A stretch of DNA of 64,000 nt from Spirochaeta lutea (lineage in GTDB: Bacteria > Spirochaetota > Spirochaetia > DSM-27196 > Salinispiraceae), in the NCBI RefSeq assembly GCF_000758165.1, contig NZ_JNUP01000045.1:42894-106893 (forward strand). Direction: 5' to 3'. The notes under the pieces were generated by a model that was given only the letters and a program-made list of their open reading frames with translations, had not been told where the DNA came from and did not search any database. Below are positions 42,991-52,767 of this stretch, piece after piece. The translations under genes were made by a program, and so were the position numbers. Positions within the stretch are counted from its first letter, which is position 1, and every line of letters begins with the position of its first letter.

Positions 42991-44628
42991 ATGATTTACT
43001 GTTATTTGTCCGGCCCATGGCTCGTTCAAACCGGAGTTTTGAAGGAGCGTCTGTTACCATCCTTTTTCCATAAAAAATCCTCCACCACCCCAGGCAGGAT
43101 TCCCCTGAGAGCACCGGTTTCAGCCCTACCCGGTCTGGGTATGATGTTGCTGTTTCTCCTAGCCGTCACTGGATGTGGTACTAACGCCATCGGATACGGT
43201 GTGGTCCTTCTTGCCGATGAAGAGATGTCAGCCCAAGGATTGAAGAACGGGGATTTGGTAACCCTGGCCTCCGAATCGGATATCCTGGATTCCTATACCA
43301 TTGTCCAGAATACCGAAGAGGAATCCGTTACGCTGGATGTTCCACGGTGGCGTATTCAGTCACATGAAACCAGAGAGGCAGCCCAGGCTTTCCAGGCGCA
43401 GTTCATCCCCTACGCCACCATTTACGGACGTTCCGGAAGACAGGGTTTGCCCATCCGCAGCACTGCCCAGAACACCAGCCCCTTGGTTTACCGAATGCGC
43501 CGGGACGAGGGGATAAAAATTATCAGCCGTCACCAGGAGCAAACTAATATTGCCGGATTAGAGGATTATTGGTACGAGGTTCTTACTGAAACAGGGGTAC
43601 GAGGATGGACCTTCGGGTATGATTTGACCCTGGTGGACGCCTCCGAGACCGTTGATGCATCCAGCCAATCCGCTGCCTCCCAGGGGTATGATCCCGATGA
43701 TCCGCTACAAGCCGTGCTTTTCGAGAAAACCTGGCGCCCCGAGTACTACCTGCCCATGATCAGAGACAGCCAATTTAATCTTGAACTATTTCGACCTGAA
43801 TTCGGATTCTTTGCCAATGCTGAACAAAGGATTTTTACCATCCGTCTGAAGGACTACCAACGCGACTTCCCCTTCTCCTCCCTCTACAGTCCCCGCTACG
43901 CCCGCTATCAAGCGGAGGGCAGCTCCTTACAAATTACCGTAAGCACCCCTGACCGTATTGTCCTAGAATTTGAAGAGGCAGGAGCTATTAGAAGCGAGGT
44001 CTTTACCGCCATAACCGAGGATATTGGTGAAGTAATCCAAGAGGAACAGGAAGACCGGATTGCCAAGTATCAGATGATTCTGGATCGCGGCACTCAGCTA
44101 ACCAGTTCCCATTACGGAAGCATTCAGTTATTTCCAGACTTCCGGTTCACCTGGACGGGTTACCAGCGCCTCGGGGCGAATTTCCTTCCGCGGGGTTTTG
44201 ACGGAACCGGAAGGATAGCCTTTACGACCTACCTAGGTTCGAACCTTACGAACCAATATACCGGGGTTATTACCCTCACCTCTCCGGTCTGGGGATCCAA
44301 ACCCTTCCTCTTTGAGATGATTAACACCGGAATTCGCCTGGAGCCCGCCACCAGCAGCACTGGGCCGGTGCCCGTGGTGATAAATCGTGATCTTTCACCT
44401 CTTATAATGTTTTTTGAATTCGGCGGCCCCACGGGACAGGTTTCTGCCCCTGGCATATCCGGATCTAGCGGGACTGCCCAACCTACAGCCTCCACGATCA
44501 ATTCATCCCAAAATCCCGAACCCCTCCAACCGGTTTCCCTGGATACACCGAACTCTGAGACCGCGGCACCCCAGACTCAGGAGGCTCCAGAGCCCTCCGA
44601 GGCTGACCCCCAGACTCCGGGAGTATAA
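42991..44628 (+). CDS. Lipoprotein with bacterial SH3-like domain
   Basis: About 545 residues. A clear lipobox (MMLLFLLAVTGC) lies about 50 residues after the ATG at 42991; the frame is open back to a TTG at 42826, and no candidate has both a good ribosome site and an ideal signal peptide, so the start is uncertain. After the anchor, an SH3b-like domain (IYGRSGRQGLPIRS to YWYEVLTETGVRGWTFGYDL) suggests binding to peptidoglycan or another envelope polymer. The C-terminal 250 residues are beta-rich and unknown; the tail is Pro/Ser/Thr/Glu-rich. It ends right before the ABC-F gene. Confidence 0.72.
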   Translation: MIYCYLSGPWLVQTGVLKERLLPSFFHKKSSTTPGRIPLRAPVSALPGLGMMLLFLLAVTGCGTNAIGYGVVLLADEEMSAQGLKNGDLVTLASESDILDSYTIVQNTEEESVTLDVPRWRIQSHETREAAQAFQAQFIPYATIYGRSGRQGLPIRSTAQNTSPLVYRMRRDEGIKIISRHQEQTNIAGLEDYWYEVLTETGVRGWTFGYDLTLVDASETVDASSQSAASQGYDPDDPLQAVLFEKTWRPEYYLPMIRDSQFNLELFRPEFGFFANAEQRIFTIRLKDYQRDFPFSSLYSPRYARYQAEGSSLQITVSTPDRIVLEFEEAGAIRSEVFTAITEDIGEVIQEEQEDRIAKYQMILDRGTQLTSSHYGSIQLFPDFRFTWTGYQRLGANFLPRGFDGTGRIAFTTYLGSNLTNQYTGVITLTSPVWGSKPFLFEMINTGIRLEPATSSTGPVPVVINRDLSPLIMFFEFGGPTGQVSAPGISGSSGTAQPTASTINSSQNPEPLQPVSLDTPNSETAAPQTQEAPEPSEADPQTPGV

Positions 44629-46638
44629 ATGCCCCTGCTCCAGGCAAACGCAGTACAGTATTGGATAGCAGATCGACACATTCTGCAAAATGTATCCCTC
44701 ACCCTGGACCCGGGGTCGCGGATTGCTCTCAGCGGCGCAAACGGCAGTGGAAAGTCCACCCTCCTGAAACTGCTATGCGGGTATTTAGAACCCAATGGCG
44801 GCTCGATATTTAAGGATCCCCATGCAGAGGTCGGCTTCCTCCCCCAATCAGGCCTGGTTCATCACGGGAAGACTCTATGGGAAGAGGCAGAAACCGCCTT
44901 CGCCCCGTATCACGAATTCCATGACCAATGGGAAGCCGTCGGTCAGAAGATCGGAACCCTCGGTGAACAGCTGCTGAGCATCCCGGAGTCTCAGCGTCCA
45001 GCTATCGAAGGCTCCCTGGAACAATTGACTACCGAACAGCATCACCTCCAGGAACTCCTGGAATCGGGAGGCTACTATCGTCGAGACCGTGAAATAGAGA
45101 TTATCCTCAAGGGTTTGGGGTTTTCTTCAGGTGATTTCACTGCCCCCTGTGAAACCTTTTCCGGAGGCTGGCAGATGCGGATCGCCCTTGCAAAGATCCT
45201 CTTGGCTTCTCCCCAGGTGTTGCTCCTGGATGAACCCACCAACTACCTTGATTTAGAGGCACGGGAATGGCTTCAGTCCTATCTGCAAAATTATTCCGGG
45301 GCAGTCCTCATGGTAAGCCACGACAGGTTCTTTCTGGATCAAACCGTCCAAGCTGTAGCCGAGCTTTACCTGGGGACCCTCAGTCTCTATCGCGGCTCCT
45401 ATTCAGCCTATGAAAAACGACGAAGTGCCGAACTTGAACAGCTTGTAAAGGATTATGAACGCCAGCAGCAGGAAATCCAGCGGATTGAAGACTTTATTTC
45501 CCGCTTCCGCTACAACGCCAGTAAGGCTGCCATGGTGCAAAGCCGGATTAAATCCCTAGAAAAAATCAACCGGATAGAGATTCCCGAAGGTTTAAAACGA
45601 ATCCATGTATCCTTTCCTGAGGCGCCCCGGTCGGGGGATATTACCCTTCGTTTGACGGATCTGAGGAAGGAATACCCAAACAACCCGATTTTCGACTCCC
45701 TCTCCCTGGAATTTTTACGGGGTCAGAAGGTTGCCCTGGTGGGCCGCAACGGTTCGGGAAAATCAACCCTTATGAGGATTATGAGCGGTAAGGATCGGGA
45801 CTATGGGGGGACCATGAACTATGGAGCCGAGGTGTTCCCCGCTTATTTCGCCCAGGAGGCTGAAACCCAGCTGACCATGACCAATACTGTTTTCGAGGAG
45901 GTCGAGGAAGCCGCCCCGACGGACATGATCCCCAAGCTCCGGGGGTTATTAGGCGCCTTCTTGTTCAGAGGTGATGATATTTATAAACCCATCTCCGTAC
46001 TTAGCGGCGGCGAAAAAAACAGGGTCTCCCTGGTAAAAATGCTCCTGTCCCCCGCTAATCTCCTGCTGCTGGATGAACCGACAAACCACCTTGATATGGC
46101 CAGCAAAGATGTGCTCCTGGAAGCCCTCCAGGCTTTTAGCGGGACAGTCATCTTCGTGAGCCATGATCACTTTTTTATCCAGGAGCTGGCAAATCGGGTT
46201 ATAGAAGTAGAGAGCCCGGCTACACCGGGGGTTCGGCGTGTCCGGGATTTTCCTGGTAACTATTCTTACTACAAGTACCGCATTGCCCAGGAATCCTCTC
46301 CCACGGATTCTTCCGGAAACCCTGGAACGAATACGGCCTCCACTCCGTATCCGGACCAAACCAGCCTTGGAAAAAAGGACCATGGAGATCAAAAGCAGCT
46401 CAGGGCTGCAAAACGCAGGTTGGAGAGGCAGGAAGAAGAACTCCTGTCTAAAATGGAAGAACTGGAGCAGGAAAAGAGCCGTATCGAACATGCGATGGCG
46501 ATTCCAGAACACTACACCGATGGAAAAAAAATCTCCGCTCTCCAAACGGCCCTGGAGGACGTGACCAGGGACATTCAAATCACCCTAGAATCCTGGGAAC
46601 GAGTAAGCCTTGAGAAAGAATCCCTACCGCAAGAATAG
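44629..46638 (+). CDS. ABC-F family ATPase (Uup/YheS-like)
   Basis: 669 residues with two ABC cassettes and no membrane domain. Walker A motifs GANGSGKST and GRNGSGKST, signatures FSGGWQMRIALAK and LSGGEKNRVSLVK, Walker B LLLDEPTNYLDLEAREWL and LLLDEPTNHLDMASKDVL. A linker rich in Arg/Lys (about 270-330) is the ribosome-contacting interdomain arm, and a C-terminal coiled coil (about 590-665, RRLERQEEELLSKMEELEQEK) resembles Uup. It probably acts on translating ribosomes. It begins 1 bp after the lipoprotein stop codon. Confidence 0.92.
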   Translation: MPLLQANAVQYWIADRHILQNVSLTLDPGSRIALSGANGSGKSTLLKLLCGYLEPNGGSIFKDPHAEVGFLPQSGLVHHGKTLWEEAETAFAPYHEFHDQWEAVGQKIGTLGEQLLSIPESQRPAIEGSLEQLTTEQHHLQELLESGGYYRRDREIEIILKGLGFSSGDFTAPCETFSGGWQMRIALAKILLASPQVLLLDEPTNYLDLEAREWLQSYLQNYSGAVLMVSHDRFFLDQTVQAVAELYLGTLSLYRGSYSAYEKRRSAELEQLVKDYERQQQEIQRIEDFISRFRYNASKAAMVQSRIKSLEKINRIEIPEGLKRIHVSFPEAPRSGDITLRLTDLRKEYPNNPIFDSLSLEFLRGQKVALVGRNGSGKSTLMRIMSGKDRDYGGTMNYGAEVFPAYFAQEAETQLTMTNTVFEEVEEAAPTDMIPKLRGLLGAFLFRGDDIYKPISVLSGGEKNRVSLVKMLLSPANLLLLDEPTNHLDMASKDVLLEALQAFSGTVIFVSHDHFFIQELANRVIEVESPATPGVRRVRDFPGNYSYYKYRIAQESSPTDSSGNPGTNTASTPYPDQTSLGKKDHGDQKQLRAAKRRLERQEEELLSKMEELEQEKSRIEHAMAIPEHYTDGKKISALQTALEDVTRDIQITLESWERVSLEKESLPQE

Positions 46639-46656
46639 AAGCCCGTTACACGAGGA

Positions 46657-46685
46657 TTGTATGCTCCTCGGTTTTCCGCTATCCT
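46657..46685 (+). promoter_or_regulatory. exoA promoter (leaderless type)
   Basis: TTGTAT, 17 bp, TATCCT, then 7 bases to the ATG at 46693. It supports 46693 over the in-frame codon at 46657, which is part of the -35. Confidence 0.55.
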
Positions 46686-46692
46686 ACCAACC

Positions 46693-47457
46693 ATGAAGCT
46701 ACTATACTCTTGGAACGTAAACGGTATCCGGGCAGCGGCAAAAAAGGGGTTGTTTGAATGGTTGCACGCTACCAATGCCGATATTATTTGTCTACAGGAA
46801 ACAAAGGCTCACCCGGAGCAACTAGGGCCTGAGTTCACCGAACCCGAGGGATACACGGCCTACTGGGCGAGTGCTCAGCGTAAGGGGTACAGCGGGGTAT
46901 GCATCTACTCAAAGGAGAAACCGATCAGGGTGGACACCATGGATGTGGAACGCTTCGATGCTGAAGGGCGGGTTCTCCGGGCAGAGTACCCGGGATTTAC
47001 CCTGTTTAATTGTTATTTTCCCAACAGCCAGGCGGAGGGAGCCCGGTTGGATTATAAACTTGATTTTTGCCAGACCCTCCAAGCCATGGCTTCCGAGGTT
47101 GTTGCCCAGGGTCAGCATGTGGTTATCTGCGGTGATTATAACGTTGCTCACAAACCCATTGACCTGGAGAATCCGAAATCCAACGAGAAAAACCCGGGGT
47201 ACCTCCCCGAGGAACGGGCCTGGATGGATACCTTTATTGAGGCTGGGTTTGTAGATACCTTCAGGGAATTCAACACCGAGGAAAAACAGTATTCCTGGTG
47301 GAGTTACCGGTTTTCAGCCCGGGATAGGAATATCGGATGGCGTATTGATTACCACTGTGTTGATGAGGGCTTAAAACCCCGCCTGAAGGACGCCCGGATT
47401 CATCAGGATGTATTCGGTTCCGACCACTGCCCGGTCAGTCTTACCCTGGAGGATTAA
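46693..47457 (+). CDS. exoA: Exodeoxyribonuclease III / AP endonuclease
   Basis: 254 residues of the Xth/ExoA class. Removes 3' blocking groups and nicks at abasic sites. Motifs: WNVNGIRAA, the metal Glu in CLQETKAH, catalytic YSGVCIYSK, GDYNVAHKPIDLENPK, and the C-terminal GSDHCPVSL with the catalytic Asp-His pair. The ExoA-type spelling GDYNVAH is closer to Gram-positive/spirochaete ExoA than to E. coli XthA. Together with the Fe-S-free MutY-like protein it would process oxidised DNA bases. Confidence 0.94.
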   Translation: MKLLYSWNVNGIRAAAKKGLFEWLHATNADIICLQETKAHPEQLGPEFTEPEGYTAYWASAQRKGYSGVCIYSKEKPIRVDTMDVERFDAEGRVLRAEYPGFTLFNCYFPNSQAEGARLDYKLDFCQTLQAMASEVVAQGQHVVICGDYNVAHKPIDLENPKSNEKNPGYLPEERAWMDTFIEAGFVDTFREFNTEEKQYSWWSYRFSARDRNIGWRIDYHCVDEGLKPRLKDARIHQDVFGSDHCPVSLTLED

Positions 47458-47460
47458 GGG

Positions 47461-48030
47461 ATGCGGATTACCTACAATGCACCGGTTACCCTCACCTTTT
47501 CCCTGAGTGCCGCCCTCATCCTCGTGGTAAATCAGACCTTGGCACCGGGGCTTATCCCCCGGGTTTTCTCCGTCGGGGCCGTTATGGACCCGGGAGCCAT
47601 TCTCGATTGGCTGCGGCTATTTACCCACCCTCTCGGCCATCTGGGCTGGGACCATCTGTTAGGAAATTTGGCATTCATCTTGCTCCTTGGCCCGATCCTG
47701 GAGGAGAAGTACGGATCATGGATTTTCTTATCCATGATCGGGATAACAACGGTGATCACCGGTGTGTTGAATGTCCTGGTGATGCCCACCGGACTGCTAG
47801 GGGCCAGCGGAATTGTGTTCATGATGATTGTACTGGCCGGTATGGTTAACTTTAAGGCAGGAGAGCTTCCCCTGACGTTTATCCTTATCGTCCTGCTGTA
47901 CGTCGTTAAAGAGGTCGTTTCTGTGTTCGCTGAGGATTCGATCTCTCAGTTTGCCCATCTCCTGGGCGGAGCATGCGGCGCTATCTTCGGCTTCCTCCGA
48001 CCGGATAAGAAAAACCCCCAAATTGCATAA
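47461..48030 (+). CDS. Rhomboid-family intramembrane serine protease
   Basis: 189 residues with about six TM segments. The catalytic Ser is in LLGASGIVF, the catalytic His in [10 protein letters not shown], and [11 protein letters not shown] carries the usual His/Asn of TM2. It cuts TM substrates within the membrane; the substrate is unknown. It starts 3 bp after exoA and ends 10 bp before prfA. Confidence 0.85.
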   Translation: MRITYNAPVTLTFSLSAALILVVNQTLAPGLIPRVFSVGAVMDPGAILDWLRLFTHPLGHLGWDHLLGNLAFILLLGPILEEKYGSWIFLSMIGITTVITGVLNVLVMPTGLLGASGIVFMMIVLAGMVNFKAGELPLTFILIVLLYVVKEVVSVFAEDSISQFAHLLGGACGAIFGFLRPDKKNPQIA

Positions 48031-48040
48031 GGATGCAGGT

Positions 48041-49108
48041 ATGATTGAAAAATTAGAAACCATGGCTGGCCGGTTTAAGGCCTTAGAAGAGAAGATGATG
48101 GATCCTGATCTCCCCAAGGATCCGAAACGCTATAAAGAAGTCATGATGGAACATAACCATCTATCAGAGATTGTCGAGGCTTACACGGCCTATAAAGAAG
48201 TTCTCCAAGGAATTGAGGATGCCCGGGTCATGCTCCAGGAACAAGATTCTGAACTCCGTGAAATGGCGCGCGAGGAGTTGGACGGCCTGGAGGGTAAAAA
48301 AGAAGGTCTCGAGGCAGACCTGAGACTGCTCTTAATTCCTAAGGATCCCCTGGATGGGAAGAATGCCATCATGGAGATACGGGCGGGAACCGGTGGAGAT
48401 GAAGCAAGCCTCTTTGCCGGGGACCTGTACAGAATGTACTCCCGGTATGCGGAAACCATGTCTTGGAAAATAGAGGTTATGACTGCCCACGAAACCGAGG
48501 TAGGTGGCCTTAAGGAAATAATCCTCTCTATCTCCGGAAAAGATGTCTTCGGCACCCTTAAATACGAATCCGGAGGACACCGGGTTCAACGAGTGCCTAC
48601 CACTGAGAGCGGCGGCCGAATCCATACCTCTGCCTGTACCGTTGCTGTCCTCCCTGAAGCTGAGGAGACAGACATAGCCATTGAGGAAAAAGATCTGCGG
48701 ATTGATGTATTCCGCTCCAGCGGCCCCGGGGGCCAGAGTGTTAATACTACCGACTCCGCGGTGCGAGTGACCCACATCCCTACGGGTCTGGTCGTCTCGT
48801 GTCAGGATGAGAAAAGCCAGCATAAAAATAAAGCAAAGGCCCTGCGGGTATTAAAGGCCCGCCTCTACGAGCTGGAAGAATCAAAACGTCAGGCTGAGCT
48901 TTCCGCCCAGCGAAAGAGTATGATCGGATCGGGGGACAGGTCTGAACGAATCAGGACCTATAACTTCCCCCAGAACCGTCTCACCGACCATCGGATAAAC
49001 CTGACCCTGTACCGCTTGGATCAGATTATGCAGGGTGATCTCTCGGAAATTATCGAAACATTACGGATGACCGATAGGGAAGAGGCACTGCAAAGCCAGG
49101 AGGGGTAA
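48041..49108 (+). CDS. prfA: Peptide chain release factor 1
   Basis: 355 residues. Reads UAA/UAG and triggers peptide release. The GGQ loop is in [17 protein letters not shown]; the stop-codon-reading tripeptide is PTT in [12 protein letters not shown] (PxT class, hence RF1 rather than RF2). Normal length from the ATG at 48041; the extra N-terminal codons back to 47951 lie in the rhomboid gene. prmC, which methylates the GGQ glutamine, follows at once. Confidence 0.96.
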   Translation: MIEKLETMAGRFKALEEKMMDPDLPKDPKRYKEVMMEHNHLSEIVEAYTAYKEVLQGIEDARVMLQEQDSELREMAREELDGLEGKKEGLEADLRLLLIPKDPLDGKNAIMEIRAGTGGDEASLFAGDLYRMYSRYAETMSWKIEVMTAHETEVGGLKEIILSISGKDVFGTLKYESGGHRVQRVPTTESGGRIHTSACTVAVLPEAEETDIAIEEKDLRIDVFRSSGPGGQSVNTTDSAVRVTHIPTGLVVSCQDEKSQHKNKAKALRVLKARLYELEESKRQAELSAQRKSMIGSGDRSERIRTYNFPQNRLTDHRINLTLYRLDQIMQGDLSEIIETLRMTDREEALQSQEG

Positions 49109-50023
49109 TTGACACCCCTCCGTATCCACCAAGCTCTCAATATCGGTCGACGGTACTTAGAAAAGGGGTTCTCCGGGGCGAACCCCTACACCTACGGGGT
49201 CTTCCAGATAAATGACCTTAATCCAGGCCTGGAGTCCCGGGTGCTATTGGCCCTGGCGCTGAACATTTCACCGGATTATCTATGGTCTAGGTTACAGGAC
49301 CCCCTTGAGTTCTCGTCATTCCGCTGTTACCGAGAGCTTCTACGAAAACGTATCGCTGGAGAACCCATTGCCTACCTCCGCGGTTCTCAGGAGTTTTTTG
49401 GTCTCGATTACTATGTCGCTCCCGGCGTCTTAATTCCCAGAGAAGAAACGGAGGTTCTCGTTTCTTGGGTGCTTGAGGACTATCCCGAGGATTTCTACGC
49501 ATCCGAGGGAGTCCAACCAAGGCTGCACGACTGTTGCACTGGGACCGGATGTATACCGTGGACGATTAAGTATCACCGTAATGCTTGGCTGGTCAGCGCC
49601 AGCGACATTGACGATACCGCGGTAGAAACGGCTGAAACCAATCGCCGGAACCTTGGAGTGGACGGAAGGGTCTACAAAGCCGATCTCTTAAACGGCCTAC
49701 CTTCCGGACCTGGTGTCTATCGGTTCGATATCATTACGGCAAATCCCCCCTATTTAACCCAACAAGAATGGTCAACATGTATGGATGCAGGATGGAAAGA
49801 ACCGGAACTAGCGCTTTCCGCCGGGGATGACGGACTGTTATGCATCCGCCTTCTGATTGCCCAGGCCCGGGACTGGCTAAAACCCTCTGGAAGATTGTAT
49901 ATTGAATCTGGGCCTTCCCAGTGTAAGGCGGTAGCTGAGTTACTGCAATCCGCGGGTTTTTCCGACATTAAGATCCGTAATGATTTATCCGATAGAGAAC
50001 GGATAACCCGGGGGACACGGTAG
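49109..50023 (+). CDS. prmC: Release factor glutamine methyltransferase
   Basis: 304 residues. N5-methylates the GGQ glutamine of release factors. The substrate motif NPPY is present (DIITANPPYLTQ), and REETEVLVSWVL is the conserved string before the SAM domain. Motif I is unusual: HDCCTGTGCIPW in place of the common D-x-G-T-G-S-G. It starts with TTG directly after the prfA stop, with AGGAGGGG as ribosome site, so it is translationally coupled to its substrate gene. Confidence 0.92.
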   Translation: MTPLRIHQALNIGRRYLEKGFSGANPYTYGVFQINDLNPGLESRVLLALALNISPDYLWSRLQDPLEFSSFRCYRELLRKRIAGEPIAYLRGSQEFFGLDYYVAPGVLIPREETEVLVSWVLEDYPEDFYASEGVQPRLHDCCTGTGCIPWTIKYHRNAWLVSASDIDDTAVETAETNRRNLGVDGRVYKADLLNGLPSGPGVYRFDIITANPPYLTQQEWSTCMDAGWKEPELALSAGDDGLLCIRLLIAQARDWLKPSGRLYIESGPSQCKAVAELLQSAGFSDIKIRNDLSDRERITRGTR

Positions 50024-50041
50024 GTAGGTTTTGGGATCCAT

Positions 50042-52099
50042 ATGGTAAAAAGCAAAATAGCTGAATTTTCTAAACGACTAAATATGTTTGCACCTGAAGA
50101 GCAGGAACAAATACTCTATGCGGCCCAGCGGAGTGAGGAGTTGCATTCCGGGCAAATGCGTGCGAGTGGCGAACCCTACGTAATACATCCCATTGAGGTT
50201 GCAGGAATCCTTTTGGATCTTCAAATGGACGCAGTCACCATAATCGCGGCCCTGCTGCATGATACCCTGGAGGATACCCACCTGGAGCGTTCTCAGCTGC
50301 GCCAGGAATTCGGAAAACAGGTTGAGGCTCTGGTTTTTGGTGTAACAAAAATCGATATTGTAAAATCTAAGAATAAAAGCAGTGTTGAGGCTGAGACCAT
50401 ACGAAAGATGCTATTTGCAATGGTCAAGGATGTACGGGTTATCCTGATTAAACTGGCTGACAAATTGCATAATATGCGGACTCTGGAGCATAAGGGGCCG
50501 GAACGACGCAAGGCGATAGCCCAAGAATGCCTTGATATCTACGCTCCCCTGGCCGACCGGTTGGGGATCAGCTGGATGAAGGATGAACTCGAAGATCTCA
50601 GTCTGAAACACCTTCAACCTGAGGTATACAACCAGATAAAACAGGCCGTATCGCAAAAACGAACCCAGCGATCAGAGTACCTTGATAGGGTTAAAAAATC
50701 CATCTACAAGGAAGCAGTCAAGGAAGGTCTGGAGATAAAGGTCGAAACCCGGGCAAAGCACTTTTATTCGATTTATCGAAAGATGAAACTGAAGGGTAAA
50801 GGCCTGGACGAGATCTACGATATGCTCGGCCTACGGATACTCTGTGAGACCATCCATGAATGCTACATTACCCTCGGTATCGTGCACCGAATATGGATGC
50901 CCATAGAAGGCCGCTTCAAAGACTACATAGCCATGCCCAAGGAGAACAAATACCAAAGTCTCCATACAACAGTGATGGGATTTGACGGCCGTTTATTGGA
51001 AATTCAGATCCGTACAACAACCATGCATAAAACCGCAGAATTTGGTGTAGCTGCCCACTGGCTCTACAAAGAAGGGATCAAAAATCCCGATAAGGTTGAT
51101 GTTTCCAGCCTCTCATTCATAAACCGCCTCCGTGATCTAAATAGAGCAAGAATTGCCAGCACGGAATTCCTGGAAGAGATGAAGCGGGAAGTGCTCAGAG
51201 ATTCGATCTATGTTTTTACCCCCAAAGGAGATGTAATTCAGCTACCTAAGGGGGCTACCGCCTTGGATTTTGCCTACCATATCCACACTGAGGTTGGACA
51301 CCGTACCGCAGGAGCCAAGGCCGATGGTTCCATCATCAGTCTGAAGGAGCCCTTGAAAAACACCCAGGTTATTGAGGTTCTTACCCAAGCGAATGCACAC
51401 CCCCATGTTGAATGGCTCCGGGTAGTAAAAACCAGCCGGGCTCGCAGCAAAATCCGGGCGTGGTTGAACCATCATGAAGACGATTTGATCATCGGGCAAA
51501 ACATCGTTGCCCGTAAACGAAAAGAAAAAGAGCAGGAGCCCCAGGGTGATCAAGGCAAGACGGGAAAGAGTCAACGTCCCTCAAAGCTCAAGGAGCTCAA
51601 ACGTCAACCCAATAGAATACTCAATAAGGATAAGGTTGGGGTGCGGGTAGGGAATAATCGCAATATGCTCATTCGGTTTGCAAACTGCTGTAAGCCAGAG
51701 GTAGGCGACCCCATAATCGGTTACATCAGCAGAGGCAGGGGGATAGTCATTCATAAAAAAGACTGCAAGAACCTGCCTGCCATAGAAGATATTGAACAGC
51801 GGACCATTGAGGTGGAGTGGGAAACCGTTTCGCCTCGTAAAACCCACCGATTCATGGTTACCAGCAGGAAGACCAGTGACCTCTTCAGCCAGATTGAAGG
51901 TGCCATCAAGAAGCACCACGGACATCTCTTGGAAGGAAAGGTGGACCCTACGAACACCGGTACCCTTGAGGGTCATTTCACCATCGAGATCGAACGCCAC
52001 GAAGACTATGAACGGGTGATGAAAAACATCCGACTAATCCCATCGGTTATCTCCCTCAAGGACAATACTCCCGAACATCCAGACCATCTCTTCCGTTAG
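50042..52099 (+). CDS. rel: RelA/SpoT-type (p)ppGpp synthetase/hydrolase
   Basis: 685 residues, the single long RSH of the stringent response. HD hydrolase domain (about 25-170) with IHPIEVA and LLHDTLEDT, synthetase domain (about 235-345) with AKHFYSIYRKMK, LGLRIL and KENKYQSLHTTV, TGS domain (about 385-450, FTPKGDVIQLPKGATALDFAY), then a zinc-finger/CC-type region with CCKPEVGDPIIGYISRGRGI and a C-terminal ACT domain. The HD residues look intact, so it should be bifunctional. It follows prmC by 18 bp. Confidence 0.94.
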   Translation: MVKSKIAEFSKRLNMFAPEEQEQILYAAQRSEELHSGQMRASGEPYVIHPIEVAGILLDLQMDAVTIIAALLHDTLEDTHLERSQLRQEFGKQVEALVFGVTKIDIVKSKNKSSVEAETIRKMLFAMVKDVRVILIKLADKLHNMRTLEHKGPERRKAIAQECLDIYAPLADRLGISWMKDELEDLSLKHLQPEVYNQIKQAVSQKRTQRSEYLDRVKKSIYKEAVKEGLEIKVETRAKHFYSIYRKMKLKGKGLDEIYDMLGLRILCETIHECYITLGIVHRIWMPIEGRFKDYIAMPKENKYQSLHTTVMGFDGRLLEIQIRTTTMHKTAEFGVAAHWLYKEGIKNPDKVDVSSLSFINRLRDLNRARIASTEFLEEMKREVLRDSIYVFTPKGDVIQLPKGATALDFAYHIHTEVGHRTAGAKADGSIISLKEPLKNTQVIEVLTQANAHPHVEWLRVVKTSRARSKIRAWLNHHEDDLIIGQNIVARKRKEKEQEPQGDQGKTGKSQRPSKLKELKRQPNRILNKDKVGVRVGNNRNMLIRFANCCKPEVGDPIIGYISRGRGIVIHKKDCKNLPAIEDIEQRTIEVEWETVSPRKTHRFMVTSRKTSDLFSQIEGAIKKHHGHLLEGKVDPTNTGTLEGHFTIEIERHEDYERVMKNIRLIPSVISLKDNTPEHPDHLFR

Positions 52100-52134
52100 T
52101 CAGCCACCCCACCCTGTTCCCGCGATCCGCATGC

Positions 52135-52160
52135 AATCCTCATGAATCCTCATGAATCCT
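52135..52160 (+). repeat. Short tandem repeat upstream of tpx
   Basis: The 10-base unit AATCCTCATG occurs 2.6 times in the gap between rel and tpx. Possible slippage site; no function evident. Confidence 0.6.
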
Positions 52161-52215
52161 CCCCCAAGCGGCCTCGGTACTTCCCCCGGAAGATAAAAAT
52201 CAGTACCTTACTGCC

Positions 52216-52767
52216 ATGGCGGAATTACTATTCAAGGGTGAAACAATCCATACCTCCGGGACGGTACCACAGCCCGGATACATTCTCCCGACCTTATCAC
52301 TGACCACCACCGATCTACGGGACGTTACCCTTCAGTCCTTCGTTAGTCCCTATAAGATCTTGAATATTGTACCCAGCATTGACACCGGGGTGTGTGCGGC
52401 GAGTGCCAGAGAGTTTGACCAATACGCTGTCAAACTTGCAGATGCCCTCGTCTTCACCATCAGCCGCGATCTACCCTTCGCATTAGCCAGGCACCTCCAT
52501 GAGTCAAAGCTGCGGAACATCATCCCCCTTTCATCCATGAGAGATCAAAGCTTCGGACAAACTATGGGTTTAGAGATAGTAGACGGTCCTCTTACCGGAT
52601 TGTTGGCTCGATCGGTATTTATCCTTGACCACAGTAACACGGTTTTATATGCTGAATTAGTTCCGGAAATTGCCCAGGAACCAAACTATGATCAGGTGTT
52701 AACTGCATTAGACAAGGCCAGGGAGATGCGGATTGAAGTCCCAGAGCAACACAAATCAAAATCCTGA
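52216..52767 (+). CDS. tpx: Thiol peroxidase, one-cysteine form
   Basis: 183 residues of the Tpx subfamily of peroxiredoxins, which reduce H2O2 and organic peroxides. The peroxidatic Cys is in NIVPSIDTGVCAASAREF. In classical Tpx a resolving Cys follows SADLPFAQSRFC; here the same place reads SRDLPFALARHLH, and no other Cys exists in the protein. It therefore must work as a one-Cys enzyme resolved by an external thiol, or be otherwise adapted. The end overlaps the next small gene by 35 bp. Confidence 0.9.
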   Translation: MAELLFKGETIHTSGTVPQPGYILPTLSLTTTDLRDVTLQSFVSPYKILNIVPSIDTGVCAASAREFDQYAVKLADALVFTISRDLPFALARHLHESKLRNIIPLSSMRDQSFGQTMGLEIVDGPLTGLLARSVFILDHSNTVLYAELVPEIAQEPNYDQVLTALDKAREMRIEVPEQHKSKS

